Positions 8,887 to 17,940 of a stretch of DNA of 64,000 nucleotides are shown in pieces. Numbering within the stretch: the first letter of the stretch is position 1; the number at the start of each line of letters is the position of its first letter. Both the position numbers and the translations under genes were made by a program. This stretch comes from Berkiella sp963829835 (GTDB lineage: Bacteria; Pseudomonadota; Gammaproteobacteria; Berkiellales; Berkiellaceae), in contig CAWHKC010000004.1 in the NCBI GenBank assembly GCA_963829835.1, positions 992,001-1,056,000 of the forward strand, given 5' to 3'. The notes below the pieces were generated by a model. The model was given only the letters and a program-made list of their open reading frames with translations, was not told where the DNA came from and did not search any database.

Positions 8887-11091
8887 ATGCTCATCACGGA
8901 TGATCAAACTCCCCAAGATAACTTTTTGGGAGAACTCAATGGTGCCCAATATCAAGCGGTAACCTCTCAAGCACAACGGCTTTTGATTTTAGCAGGTGCA
9001 GGCAGCGGTAAAACCCGCGTGTTGGTGCATCGCATTGCTTGGTTGATGACAGAGCAAGGGGTATTGCCCCATCAACTTTTAGCCGTGACTTTTACCAATA
9101 AAGCCGCAGGCGAAATGCGCCATCGTATAGAAAAAGTCGCAGGACAGGCCACAATGCGACTGTGGGTAGGCACCTTTCATGGCTTATCACATCGCATTTT
9201 GCGCCAACATGCTCAAAGTGCCCATCTTCCGGATAATTTTCAAATTATCGATGCTGATGATCAATTGAGGTTAATAAAACGTCTCATCAATGAACGTGGC
9301 TGGGATGATGAAGCATGCGAGCCAAAGCGTGCAATGGGATTTATTAATCGGCAAAAAGATGAAGGAAAAAGAGCAGGTTCCTTGCCTATTTCAACATTAC
9401 CAGAAATTGCCATGTTTACAGAACTCTATCGACTCTATGAGCAGCATTGTCAACGTGCTGCTGTTGTCGATTTTGCTGAAATTTTATTACGCGCTTATGA
9501 ATTGTGGCGAGATAACCCTGATATTTTAGCGCAGTACCAACAACGATTCCGTCATATTTTGGTGGATGAGTTTCAAGACACTAATACCATTCAATACGCT
9601 TGGTTGAAACTGCTATGCACTAACGATAACCACATTATGATTGTAGGTGATGACGATCAATCCATTTATGGTTGGCGTGGTGCAAAAATTGAAAATATTC
9701 ATCGGTTTCATAAAGACTTTCACAATGTTATCACCATCCGGCTTGAACAAAATTATCGTTCAACCAGCACCATCTTAGCCGCAGCCAATGCCTTAATTTC
9801 TAATAACGCTTCCCGCTTGGGTAAAGAATTATGGACACAAGGCATTGTTGGTGAAAAGTTGACGCTGTATGGCGCATTTAATGAAATCGATGAAGCGCGC
9901 TTTATTGTTGAGCACATTCGACAGTGGTGCCATGGGGGCGGTAGTTTTGAAGATATCGCTATTTTGTATCGATCCAATGCGCAATCGCGCGTATTAGAGC
10001 AAGCACTTCGCCAAGCGAGCATCGCTTATCGGGTTTATGGAGGCTTGCGCTTTTTTGATAGAGCTGAAATCAAAGATGTCTTGGCTTACATGCGATTATT
10101 AGTCAATTTGCATGATGATACAGCCTTTGAACGCGTGATTAATTTACCTCCCAGAGGCGTGGGAGAACGAACGCTTGCCAGCATACGTGAATTGGCAAGT
10201 ACTTCTCAAATGTCCTTATGGGCGGCCGCTAAAGCTTATTTCCCGACTATTCCTTCAGGCCGAATAAGTAATGGCTTGCGGCAGTTTTTCGAGTGCGTTG
10301 AAGATATGCTATCTCAAGTCAATGTCCTCACCTTGTCCGTTTTAGCACAATATGTTTTACAAAAAAGTGGGTTGTTGATGTATGTCAAAACCCAACCGGG
10401 GGAACGTACCCAAGCGCGCGTAGAAAACTTACATGAATTCGTCCAAGCTTGTGCACAATTTCATCAATCAAACGATGAAATGTTAGAACAAACAAGTGAT
10501 CATAGCGCTGAAACCTTACCTTCCTTTTTATCGGAAGTTGCCTTAGATGCTGGTGAGCGTGAAACCGATGATGGCTCATGCATCAAATTAATGACCTTGC
10601 ATTCGGCCAAAGGTTTAGAATTCCCATTAGTTTTTCTCACGGGTATGGAAGATGGTCTTTTTCCGCATCATCGCTGTTTTCATGATAGAGCGTTATTAGA
10701 AGAAGAACGACGTTTATGTTATGTGGGATTAACACGAGCAATGCGTAAACTCTACTTAACCTATGCCGAAAAACGTGCTTTTGCAGGTCTTTCTGGGGTT
10801 AATCGCCCTTCTCGCTTTATCGATGAAATTCCCTCTGCGCTCATTGAGGCAGCCAATATGAATGCCAAAATATTGATGCCCTCACATACTCCTGTGGCAA
10901 GACGCACAAGCAAATTAGAAGATGATTTTCCTTTTCGGTTAGGTCAGCGCGTGACGCATCAGCGTTTTGGTGAAGGCGTTATTATGAGCGGTGATGGTCA
11001 AGGCGAAACAGCGCGTGTGCAGGTGAATTTTGCAAGCGAGGGCAAGAAATGGTTGGTGCTAGCCTATGCAAAGTTAGAGCCAGTGGAATAA
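8887..11091 (+). CDS. uvrD: DNA helicase II (UvrD)
   Basis: SF1A 3'-5' helicase of nucleotide excision and mismatch repair. It has 734 residues, close to the E. coli protein (720). Motifs in order: LILAGAGSGKTRVLVHRI (I), FTNKAAGEM (Ia), DEFQDTNTIQYAW (II), GDDDQSIYGWRGA (III), EQNYRST (IV), MTLHSAKGLEFPLVFL (V), CYVGLTRA (VI). A Tudor-like C-terminal end follows (GQRVTHQRFGEGVIM). The start at 8887 is chosen because AAGGAT precedes it by 7-8 bp; the in-frame upstream codon at 8830 lies within the MFS gene. Confidence 0.95.
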   Translation: MLITDDQTPQDNFLGELNGAQYQAVTSQAQRLLILAGAGSGKTRVLVHRIAWLMTEQGVLPHQLLAVTFTNKAAGEMRHRIEKVAGQATMRLWVGTFHGLSHRILRQHAQSAHLPDNFQIIDADDQLRLIKRLINERGWDDEACEPKRAMGFINRQKDEGKRAGSLPISTLPEIAMFTELYRLYEQHCQRAAVVDFAEILLRAYELWRDNPDILAQYQQRFRHILVDEFQDTNTIQYAWLKLLCTNDNHIMIVGDDDQSIYGWRGAKIENIHRFHKDFHNVITIRLEQNYRSTSTILAAANALISNNASRLGKELWTQGIVGEKLTLYGAFNEIDEARFIVEHIRQWCHGGGSFEDIAILYRSNAQSRVLEQALRQASIAYRVYGGLRFFDRAEIKDVLAYMRLLVNLHDDTAFERVINLPPRGVGERTLASIRELASTSQMSLWAAAKAYFPTIPSGRISNGLRQFFECVEDMLSQVNVLTLSVLAQYVLQKSGLLMYVKTQPGERTQARVENLHEFVQACAQFHQSNDEMLEQTSDHSAETLPSFLSEVALDAGERETDDGSCIKLMTLHSAKGLEFPLVFLTGMEDGLFPHHRCFHDRALLEEERRLCYVGLTRAMRKLYLTYAEKRAFAGLSGVNRPSRFIDEIPSALIEAANMNAKILMPSHTPVARRTSKLEDDFPFRLGQRVTHQRFGEGVIMSGDGQGETARVQVNFASEGKKWLVLAYAKLEPVE

Positions 11092-11151
11092 AAACAGGCT
11101 TTCCATTCCGGATTTTTTTATTCAAAACCATTATTTTATTGAGAAGTATTT

Positions 11152-12408
11152 CTAATTCCATAAAGCACTAATTGGAACTGCATAAAGATCATCGCCAAAA
11201 GCTGAAGAAACTTCTCCGTCATATAATAAGATGCCGATTTTAAAATCATTTCCTGCAATATTTTTTAACCTCTCTAGTCCTTTAAAATCACTTTTATTCA
11301 ATGTTGAAGAAGCCTTAACTTCAATGCCGATGATATCCCCGGCAGTGCTTTCCAATACAAAATCAACTTCAACTTTATCTTTGTCACGAAAGTGGAAAAA
11401 GTTGATTGGTTCCTCTAGCCAAGAAGCCTGTCTTTTAAGTTCACAAAAAACATAGCATTCTAGCAAACGTCCAAATAAAACAAGATCTTTATTAAGCTTT
11501 GCTAAAGTTATTCCTCTTAATGCGCAGAGCAATCCAGTGTCAACAAAGTGGATTTTTGGACTTTTGATTAAACGTTGATTTTCATTTCTATGCCAGGCAG
11601 GTAAAGGATTAATTAAAAACAATAGTTCTAATAAATGAATATAGCGAGTTACCGTTTGACGTGAGATCTCAACATTAGCTCCGATTTCCGTTGCATTTCC
11701 AATGTTTCCTGCATAACTTGACAGGAGTCGGAGAAAGCGAGGAATAATTCTCAAATTTTCTATATTTGAAATTTCTCTTATATCTCTTTGCACGAGACTT
11801 TTTACATATTCTGAATACCAAGCTGCACGTCGAACTTCTGTTTTTCGTGATAAAGGTTCTGGAAAGCCTCCCGCTACAATGATATCCATTAATTTATTTC
11901 GTATACGAGTTTCTTTGCTTTGAGGTACCTTTTTAGATAATAGCTTTAATAAAAATTGGGAAGGCTGATCTCTGATCTCACATTCTGATAAGGGAAGTAA
12001 AGTAATTACTTCCATGCGACCAGCCAAAGAATCGGATAACTTAGGCAGAAGCAATGCATTTGCAGAACCAGTTAGTAAGAATCGGCCGGCTTTGCGGTTT
12101 TCATCCACCGATTGCTTAATACTTGTAAACAATTCAGGGATTCTTTGTACTTCATCTAAAACAACGTGCTTTGCATCTAGATTGCGTATGAATCCGATCG
12201 GATCGCGTTGAGCAATATTTAATAGGGCGAGATCGTCAAATGTAAGATATAGCCAATTTTTATCAATTAAGCTTTTTACCAAGGTTGTTTTGCCGCACTG
12301 TCTGGGGCCGGCAACCATAACAATAGGAGTATCGGTTAAGGCTTCTAAAATCTTTTTATTTACAAATCGTTTATACATAAATTCATCTAATGGGTGCAAT
12401 TTAAGCAT
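11152..12408 (-). CDS. AAA ATPase with DUF4143 and PD-(D/E)XK-like C-terminus
   Basis: A 418-residue protein of the AAA_14/DUF4143 family. Walker A is AGPRQCGKTTLVKSL and Walker B is HVVLDEVQRIPELF. The middle region has VQRDIREISNIENLRIIPRF and a winged-helix-like SRQTVTRYIHLLELLFLI, typical of DUF4143. Near the C-terminus VEVDFVLE...GIEVKAS carries the Asp-Glu-x-Lys core of a restriction-nuclease-like fold. The family is common, often mobile, and of uncertain role (defence or toxin-antitoxin-like functions are suggested). I start at 12408, because the upstream extension to 12489 is coded by a 22-bp tandem repeat that is not a multiple of three. It converges with uvrD. Confidence 0.82.
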   Translation of the reverse strand: MLKLHPLDEFMYKRFVNKKILEALTDTPIVMVAGPRQCGKTTLVKSLIDKNWLYLTFDDLALLNIAQRDPIGFIRNLDAKHVVLDEVQRIPELFTSIKQSVDENRKAGRFLLTGSANALLLPKLSDSLAGRMEVITLLPLSECEIRDQPSQFLLKLLSKKVPQSKETRIRNKLMDIIVAGGFPEPLSRKTEVRRAAWYSEYVKSLVQRDIREISNIENLRIIPRFLRLLSSYAGNIGNATEIGANVEISRQTVTRYIHLLELLFLINPLPAWHRNENQRLIKSPKIHFVDTGLLCALRGITLAKLNKDLVLFGRLLECYVFCELKRQASWLEEPINFFHFRDKDKVEVDFVLESTAGDIIGIEVKASSTLNKSDFKGLERLKNIAGNDFKIGILLYDGEVSSAFGDDLYAVPISALWN

Positions 12409-12416
12409 TATATCAT

Positions 12417-12526
12417 CGTCCAAACGTCCACAGCAATGCGTCTGAACGTCCACGCTTTCCCGTCTAAACGTCCACGAATGTCCGTCCAATCGTCCACGAA
12501 TGTTCGTCTAAACGTCCTTCGCAGAG
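12417..12526. repeat. 22-bp tandem repeat, five copies
   Basis: Five head-to-tail units of exactly 22 bp (12417-12438, 12439-12460, 12461-12482, 12483-12504, 12505-12526). The first 14 bases follow CGTCYRAWCGTCCA; the last 8 vary, with units 3 and 4 reading CGAATGTY. Each unit itself contains two CGTC half-sites 8 bp apart. There are no unique spacers, so it is not a CRISPR array. It lies immediately upstream of the DUF4143 ATPase start and could be a multi-copy operator or iteron-like site. Confidence 0.85.
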
Positions 12527-12761
12527 TCTAATCAATTGAAAAATAGGAAAAAAATAAACACATTAAGGTTTCGCCTAAATAAATTGGTGCAAGCGCACTT
12601 AATTGTCCAAAATTGGGTTTATAAGTATTATCAAGATAGTTGATATGCTAATTTTATTATTGCTAAAAGAATATAGATTTAAAGCCGTAATGCCTTAAGA
12701 TCATGTATAATTTTTGACTTATAAGTATCTATTGTTTTTGAATAGTGTTTTTTGAAATCAT
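12527..12761. other. AT-rich intergenic region upstream of recD2
   Basis: Together with the 22-bp repeat this makes a 353-bp stretch without a gene, between two divergent genes. Apart from a TATAAT (12706-12711) about 50 bp before recD2, with no convincing -35 at 17 bp, I see no RNA gene or ORF. A short palindrome-like GTGCAAGCGCAC lies near 12587-12598. Confidence 0.4.
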
Positions 12762-14936
12762 ATGAAATCAACCGTCGAACCCCATATAACACTTAGCGGA
12801 AGAGTTGATAAAGTCATTTTCAGTAATCCTGAGAATGGCTACACCGTGCTGCAGTTTCTGCCTCAAGAAAAGTCGGCTGATAAAATCACGGTGGTTGGCT
12901 ACTTTAGCCACACCTTTTCCACTGAGCAGGTTACCTTTCATGGCAAATGGCAAGAACACCCCTTGCATGGCCGTCAGTTCATGGCCCAAGTCTGTGAGCA
13001 GATCACGCAATCCTTGCCGATGGAAAAATTCCTTGTTGAATATATAGATGGTATTGGACCATCCTATGCCAAAAAATTGATCGATCACTTTGGCGATGAT
13101 TTAACCAATGTGCTTAATAAAACACCAGACAAGCTAAAACAAGTACCCGGCGTTGGGGATAGTCGTTTCAAACAAATTATGTCTAGCTGGCAGCATCAAA
13201 AATCATCACATGAAGTGGTTTTGTTTTTAACAAGTCTAGGCCTTCATTTTTCACAAGCTGCCAAAATTTCTAAACGTTATGGACATCAAGCCATTGAAAA
13301 AGTCCAAGAAAATCCTTATCGCTTAATTGAAGATATTGATAGAATCGGTTTTCAAACAGCAGATAATTTAGCCCTAAAATTATCTTTTGCTTTAGATGAT
13401 CCGCGCCGGCTTCAAGGTGCTTTGTTGTATTTATTGCAGCAAGCCACCAGAGAAGGCCATTGTGGGATGAAGCGCGATAAACTTATTGAAAAAGCCATTC
13501 AATTGCTAAATGTGACAAAGGAACCTTTGATAGAAGCTATTGAGGAAGCAAGTTTCAAGGAAATGGTAGTTCAAGATGAAGTTAATCATGAACCTTGTGT
13601 CTTTTTACCCACGCTATACAGCCAAGAAAAATTAATCGCCAGTGTCTTAAAAAACTTAATGGATGCACCATTAGAGATCCAAAGCGATGCGCTTGAGACT
13701 ATTTTAAACAATGTGATTGAAGAAGAAGACTTACCACTTACAGAAGAACAACAAAATGCAGCCTTTATTGCGCTGCAGGCAAAGGTCTTTGTTCTAACGG
13801 GTGGTCCCGGTGTGGGCAAAACGACCCTCATTAAAATATTATTGAAAGTCTTTATGAAGCAGGGCTTAACGGTAGCATTGGCAGCTCCTACTGGACGCGC
13901 GGCTAAGCGTATTAGTGAATCAACGGGGCAGTCAGCGAAAACCATTCATCGCTTGCTAGAATATGATCCCTTTACACAAACGTTTGCTTATCATCCAACC
14001 ATGCCATTACCTTATGATGTTATTATCTTAGATGAATCTTCGATGTTGGATGTGCCATTGTGCGCCAGTGTTGTTCAAGCGCTTGGCATAAAATCACGTA
14101 TTATTTTTGTGGGCGATATTGATCAATTATCAGCGGTGGGTCCTGGGGATGTGTTAAAGTCCTTAATTGCTTCTGGCAAAATTCCCTATTACGCTCTCAA
14201 AACCATATTTCGTCAAGCGGCCAGTAGTCAAATTATTGTTAACGCTCACCGAGTGAATCACGGCTTAATGCCTCAAGTTGACAAACAAGATGAACGTGAT
14301 TTTTTCTTAATTCGAGCAAGTAATCCACAGGAACATCAACAAAAAATCATAGAAATAGTTGCCAGCCGACTTCCACAAAGATTTGGCTTTGATGCACTCA
14401 ATGATATTCAAGTATTGACGCCGATGAATGGTGGTGCTCTTGGCGTTGACAGTTTAAACAGTCTATTGCAACAAACATTAAATCCACCAGAATATGATAA
14501 AAAAGAAATGAAGCATATGGGTGGCGTTTTACGTGTAGACGATAAAGTTATTCAAATTGTAAATAATTATGAAAAAAATATCTTTAATGGTGACGTTGGA
14601 AGAATTGTCACCATCGATAATGCCATGCGAAAGTTCATTGTGATGTTTGATAAACAAAAAATCGAATATCAATTTAAAGAATTGGAACAGCTACGCCTGG
14701 CTTATGCCATAAGTATCCACAAGGCTCAAGGTTCAGAATATCCCGCCGTAGTGGTGGTGTTATCGATGAGTCAACGGATCATGTTGAAAAGAAATTTATT
14801 ATATACCGGCATCACACGTGGTAAAGCCTGTGTTGTTGTTATTGGTGAGCCAGAGGCACTCATGTGTGCGGTGCAAAGAGGCGCTGTGGCCAAACGTGTG
14901 AATAAACTTGAGGAATGGTTACGCAACGATGAATAA
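12762..14936 (+). CDS. recD2: ATP-dependent 5'-3' DNA helicase RecD2
   Basis: SF1B helicase of 724 residues. The N-terminus (about residues 5-80) is the OB-like RecD2 domain (LSGRVDKVIFSNPENGYTVL...HPLHGRQFMA). A helix-hairpin-helix region with GIGPSYAKKLIDHFGDD and VPGVGDSRFKQI follows. Helicase motifs are GGPGVGKTTLIKIL (I), LDESSMLD (II), FVGDIDQLSAVGPGDVL (III), YAISIHKAQGSEYPAVVV (V) and YTGITRGK (VI). This architecture marks the stand-alone RecD2/TraA-like group rather than the RecBCD subunit. The polA start overlaps its end by 8 bp, indicating translational coupling. Confidence 0.93.
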   Translation: MKSTVEPHITLSGRVDKVIFSNPENGYTVLQFLPQEKSADKITVVGYFSHTFSTEQVTFHGKWQEHPLHGRQFMAQVCEQITQSLPMEKFLVEYIDGIGPSYAKKLIDHFGDDLTNVLNKTPDKLKQVPGVGDSRFKQIMSSWQHQKSSHEVVLFLTSLGLHFSQAAKISKRYGHQAIEKVQENPYRLIEDIDRIGFQTADNLALKLSFALDDPRRLQGALLYLLQQATREGHCGMKRDKLIEKAIQLLNVTKEPLIEAIEEASFKEMVVQDEVNHEPCVFLPTLYSQEKLIASVLKNLMDAPLEIQSDALETILNNVIEEEDLPLTEEQQNAAFIALQAKVFVLTGGPGVGKTTLIKILLKVFMKQGLTVALAAPTGRAAKRISESTGQSAKTIHRLLEYDPFTQTFAYHPTMPLPYDVIILDESSMLDVPLCASVVQALGIKSRIIFVGDIDQLSAVGPGDVLKSLIASGKIPYYALKTIFRQAASSQIIVNAHRVNHGLMPQVDKQDERDFFLIRASNPQEHQQKIIEIVASRLPQRFGFDALNDIQVLTPMNGGALGVDSLNSLLQQTLNPPEYDKKEMKHMGGVLRVDDKVIQIVNNYEKNIFNGDVGRIVTIDNAMRKFIVMFDKQKIEYQFKELEQLRLAYAISIHKAQGSEYPAVVVVLSMSQRIMLKRNLLYTGITRGKACVVVIGEPEALMCAVQRGAVAKRVNKLEEWLRNDE

Positions 14937-17655
14937 CACAAGCAAAAAATTGGTTTTGGTCGATGGATCATCCTATTTATTTCGAGCCTATCATGCCTTA
15001 CCACCGTTAACCAATTCCCAAGGGGTGCCAACGGGGGCGGCTTATGGCGTAATCAATATGTTACGCAAACTGATGAAGGATGAAAAACCCGATTATGTTG
15101 CGGTGATTTTTGATACTAAATCGAAAAACTTTCGCCATGAAATTTATCCGGCTTATAAAGCGAATCGTCCGGAAATGCCAGATGAGCTGCGTGTTCAAAT
15201 TGAACCATTACATGACATTATCCGCGCCATGGGTTTTCCTTTTATTGCCATTGAAGGCGTTGAGGCAGATGATGTGATCGCTTCAATGGCGCATTTGGCT
15301 ACGCAAAAACACATTAGAACCATTATTTCAACGGGTGACAAAGATCTTGCTCAATTGGTTGATAAGAATATTACCCTTGTTAACACCATGACGGGGAATG
15401 TATTAGATGAGAATGGGGTATTCGTAAAATTTGGCGTGACACCAAGTCAAATTGTTGATTACTTAACACTCATTGGCGATCCCGTTGATAATGTGCCAGG
15501 CATTCCAAAAGTGGGACCTAAAACGGCCGTTAAATGGCTTCAAGAATATGGCACCTTAGATGAAATAGTTAAAAATGCAGCTAATTTTAAAGGTAAAATC
15601 GGTGACTATTTGAGAGAAAATTTACATGCACTTCCTCTTGGCAAGAAATTGGTAACTGTCCAAAAAGAAATCGCATTAGCCTTCACTCCTGAAGAATTGG
15701 TGATGAAAGAGCCTGCTCATGAATCATTGAAATTACTTTTCCAGAAAATGGAATTTAAAACATGGCTAAAAGATTTAGATAAAACACAAGAGCCACAAGT
15801 AGGAGCTGCTCAAAACATTGAGAGTGATGAAGCTCCTGTTCCTAAACAAGAAAAGGGAAAATATCATACGATTCTTGCTGAGAATGACTTTCTGATTTGG
15901 TTAGATAAGCTTTCAAAAGCTAAGATGTTTGCCATAGATACTGAAACCACGAGTTTAGATCCCTTAAAAGCGGAGTTGGCTGGGATCTCTTTTGCCATCG
16001 AAGAAGGTGAAGCAGCCTATGTTCCATTGACTCATCAATATCTTGAATGTCCAACCCAGTTATCACGAGATTGGGTCTTAGAAAAAGTAAAGCCCCTTTT
16101 AGAAAATCCTCATATCGGGAAAATTGGCCAAAATATTAAATATGATATGCATATTTTTGCGCGTTATGGCATTAAAATGCATCCCATTGCCGAAGATACT
16201 ATGTTGCAATCCTATGTTTACAAAAGTATTGATCGACATGATATGGATAGTCTAGCCAAGCGTTATTTGAACTTCGACACCATTGCTTTTGAAGCAGTTG
16301 CAGGCAAAGGAGCCAAACAAATCACTTTTGATAAAGTAGAGATCGGTGTTGCGACGGAATATGCAGCAGAAGATGCAGATATTACCTTGCGCTTAAATAA
16401 CACACTAAGTCGTAAAATGTCAGAAGTGCCAACTCTTAACAGTGTCTATAAAGAAATAGAACTGCCCTTGGTGGAAGTATTATGGCAAATGGAAGAATAT
16501 GGCATTTTGATCGACGCCGATAAACTCAATGAGCAAAGCCAGCAAATAGCTATTACATTACAATCACTCGAAGAACAAGCCTACATATTAGCAGGACAAA
16601 ATTTTAATTTAGGTTCCCCCAAGCAATTGCAAGAGATCTTTTTTGAAAAGCTCGGATTACCTATCTTAGAGCGAACCCCTAAAGGAGCACCTTCTACCGC
16701 AGAAAGTGTATTACAAGAACTCAGCCATGATTATGAATTGCCAAAACTGATATTATCGCATCGAACATTGAGCAAATTAAAATCAACTTACACTGATAAA
16801 TTACCATTACAAATAGATCCCCGCACCCAACGCGTTCACACTTCCTATCAGCAAGCGGTGGCTGCAACGGGTAGACTTTCTTCAACCGATCCTAACTTGC
16901 AAAATATACCGATTAGAACTGAGGAGGGGCGAAGAATTCGACAAGCTTTTATTCCGGCAAAAGGGTGCTTACTTTTATCTGCGGATTATTCGCAAATTGA
17001 ACTTAGAATTATGGCGCATTTGTCGCAAGATGAAGGTTTACTCTCTGCCTTTTGCAATGATCAGGATATTCATCGTTTTACCGCCAGTGAAATTTTTGGT
17101 ATCTCCTTGGAAGAAGTGACAAATGATCAACGTCGAAGCGCAAAGGCGATTAATTTTGGATTAATCTATGGAATGTCAGCTTTTGGATTAGCGCGTCAAT
17201 TAGATATCGATCAAAAAGCAGCAAAAGCTTATATGGATCTCTATTTTCATCGCTATCCGGGTGTCAAAAGATATATGGAAGCCATTCGAGAAAAGGCAGC
17301 CCAGCAAGGTTTTGTTGAAACGCTTTTTGGTCGTCGATTATATTTGCCTGATATCAAGGCCAAACATATGGGTCGAAAAAAGGCAGCGGAAAGAACAGCC
17401 ATCAATGCACCTATGCAAGGCAGTGCAGCTGATATCATCAAAAAAGCCATGATCGCTCTTTCGAACGAATTAAAAGGTCAAGACGATATTAAAATGTTAA
17501 TGCAAGTACATGACGAATTGGTTCTTGAGGTGAAAGCAGATGCGATTGAAAAAGCGAAAAAGCTGTTGGTAGATTGCATGCAAAATACGGTGAAATTATC
17601 AGTACCACTGATCGTAGGTTTAGGGCAGGGCAATAATTGGGACGAAGCCCATTGA
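14929..17655 (+). CDS. polA: DNA polymerase I
   Basis: A 908-residue replication and repair polymerase with three domains. The 5' nuclease has VLVDGSSYLFRAYHALP and GVEADDVIA. The 3'-5' proofreading exonuclease keeps all DEDDy residues (FAIDTETTSLDP, GQNIKYDMHIF, YAAEDADITL). The polymerase has motif A LLSADYSQIELRIMAHLS, motif B RRSAKAINFGLIYGMSAFG and motif C MQVHDELVLEV. I start at the ATG inside the recD2 stop region (14929), because the family begins just before KKLVLVDGSSYLFRA; a start at 14908 is also open. Proofreading appears functional, unlike in some relatives that lost it. Confidence 0.97.
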   Translation: MNNTSKKLVLVDGSSYLFRAYHALPPLTNSQGVPTGAAYGVINMLRKLMKDEKPDYVAVIFDTKSKNFRHEIYPAYKANRPEMPDELRVQIEPLHDIIRAMGFPFIAIEGVEADDVIASMAHLATQKHIRTIISTGDKDLAQLVDKNITLVNTMTGNVLDENGVFVKFGVTPSQIVDYLTLIGDPVDNVPGIPKVGPKTAVKWLQEYGTLDEIVKNAANFKGKIGDYLRENLHALPLGKKLVTVQKEIALAFTPEELVMKEPAHESLKLLFQKMEFKTWLKDLDKTQEPQVGAAQNIESDEAPVPKQEKGKYHTILAENDFLIWLDKLSKAKMFAIDTETTSLDPLKAELAGISFAIEEGEAAYVPLTHQYLECPTQLSRDWVLEKVKPLLENPHIGKIGQNIKYDMHIFARYGIKMHPIAEDTMLQSYVYKSIDRHDMDSLAKRYLNFDTIAFEAVAGKGAKQITFDKVEIGVATEYAAEDADITLRLNNTLSRKMSEVPTLNSVYKEIELPLVEVLWQMEEYGILIDADKLNEQSQQIAITLQSLEEQAYILAGQNFNLGSPKQLQEIFFEKLGLPILERTPKGAPSTAESVLQELSHDYELPKLILSHRTLSKLKSTYTDKLPLQIDPRTQRVHTSYQQAVAATGRLSSTDPNLQNIPIRTEEGRRIRQAFIPAKGCLLLSADYSQIELRIMAHLSQDEGLLSAFCNDQDIHRFTASEIFGISLEEVTNDQRRSAKAINFGLIYGMSAFGLARQLDIDQKAAKAYMDLYFHRYPGVKRYMEAIREKAAQQGFVETLFGRRLYLPDIKAKHMGRKKAAERTAINAPMQGSAADIIKKAMIALSNELKGQDDIKMLMQVHDELVLEVKADAIEKAKKLLVDCMQNTVKLSVPLIVGLGQGNNWDEAH

Positions 17656-17665
17656 TTTGATAAAG

Positions 17666-17745
17666 CTACGTGCCGCGGCTTGTCCGCGGCATCCAGTTTT
17701 AAAAAAGTTCCCATTTGGATGCCGCGGACAAGCCGCGGCACGTAG
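17666..17745. repeat. Perfect 30-bp inverted repeat (dispersed palindromic element)
   Basis: The left arm 17666-17695 and right arm 17716-17745 are exact reverse complements over 30 bp, with a 20-bp A/T-rich loop. Each arm begins CTACGTGCCGCGG (seen from outside) and contains two CCGCGG palindromes. It is far more GC-rich than its surroundings. A degenerate half copy lies at 19674-19704. It follows the polA stop by 10 bp, so it can serve as that gene's terminator, but two related copies within 2 kb indicate a mobile or amplified repeat family. Confidence 0.9.
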
Positions 17746-17772
17746 GATATATTGGTGAAAAAAACAGTGTTT

Positions 17773-17801
17773 TTGAATTTAATTAGAACTTTTGAGAGTA
17801 T
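17773..17801 (+). promoter_or_regulatory. Possible sigma70 promoter for the candidate small RNA
   Basis: TTGAAT (17773-17778) and GAGTAT (17796-17801) are separated by 17 bp. The -35 is good and the -10 is weak. It would place transcription start near 17808, about 12 bases before the first hairpin of the candidate small RNA. Confidence 0.35.
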
Positions 17802-17807
17802 GACTTG

Positions 17808-17940
17808 TCTTACTGGGGTAGCGTCTTATTTAAGACGCTTATCCTGTAATTTCCTATTTATTACAGGATCTGCTCGACTTCTTCCCCCAGAGTCGAGCAA
17901 TCGTTACGCCCCGAAAACCCCATTTCGGGGCTTTTTTTTG
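17808..17940 (+). ncRNA. Candidate structured small RNA with four hairpins and intrinsic terminator
   Basis: Four consecutive perfect hairpins lie within 111 bases: 9-bp AGCGTCTTA/TAAGACGCT (17820-17839), 10-bp ATCCTGTAAT/ATTACAGGAT (17841-17869), 9-bp TGCTCGACT/AGTCGAGCA (17871-17899), and terminator stem CCCCGAAA/TTTCGGGG (17909-17930) with eight T (17932-17939). One-base gaps separate hairpins 1-2 and 2-3. I do not recognise a known family: there is no 6S, SRP or tmRNA signature and there are no GGA repeats of the Rsm/Csr type. Its place after polA is that of Spot 42 in enterics, but the sequence does not resemble Spot 42. It could instead be a leader/attenuator of the DUF885 gene just downstream. 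Confidence 0.7.

Noticed and set aside
12417..12526. CRISPR array
   Set aside because: Repeats are directly adjacent with no unique spacers and no cas genes are present; it is a simple 22-bp tandem repeat.
17808..17940. Spot 42 (spf) RNA
   Set aside because: The position after polA fits, but neither the 5' region nor the terminator stem resembles Spot 42, and the hairpin number differs.
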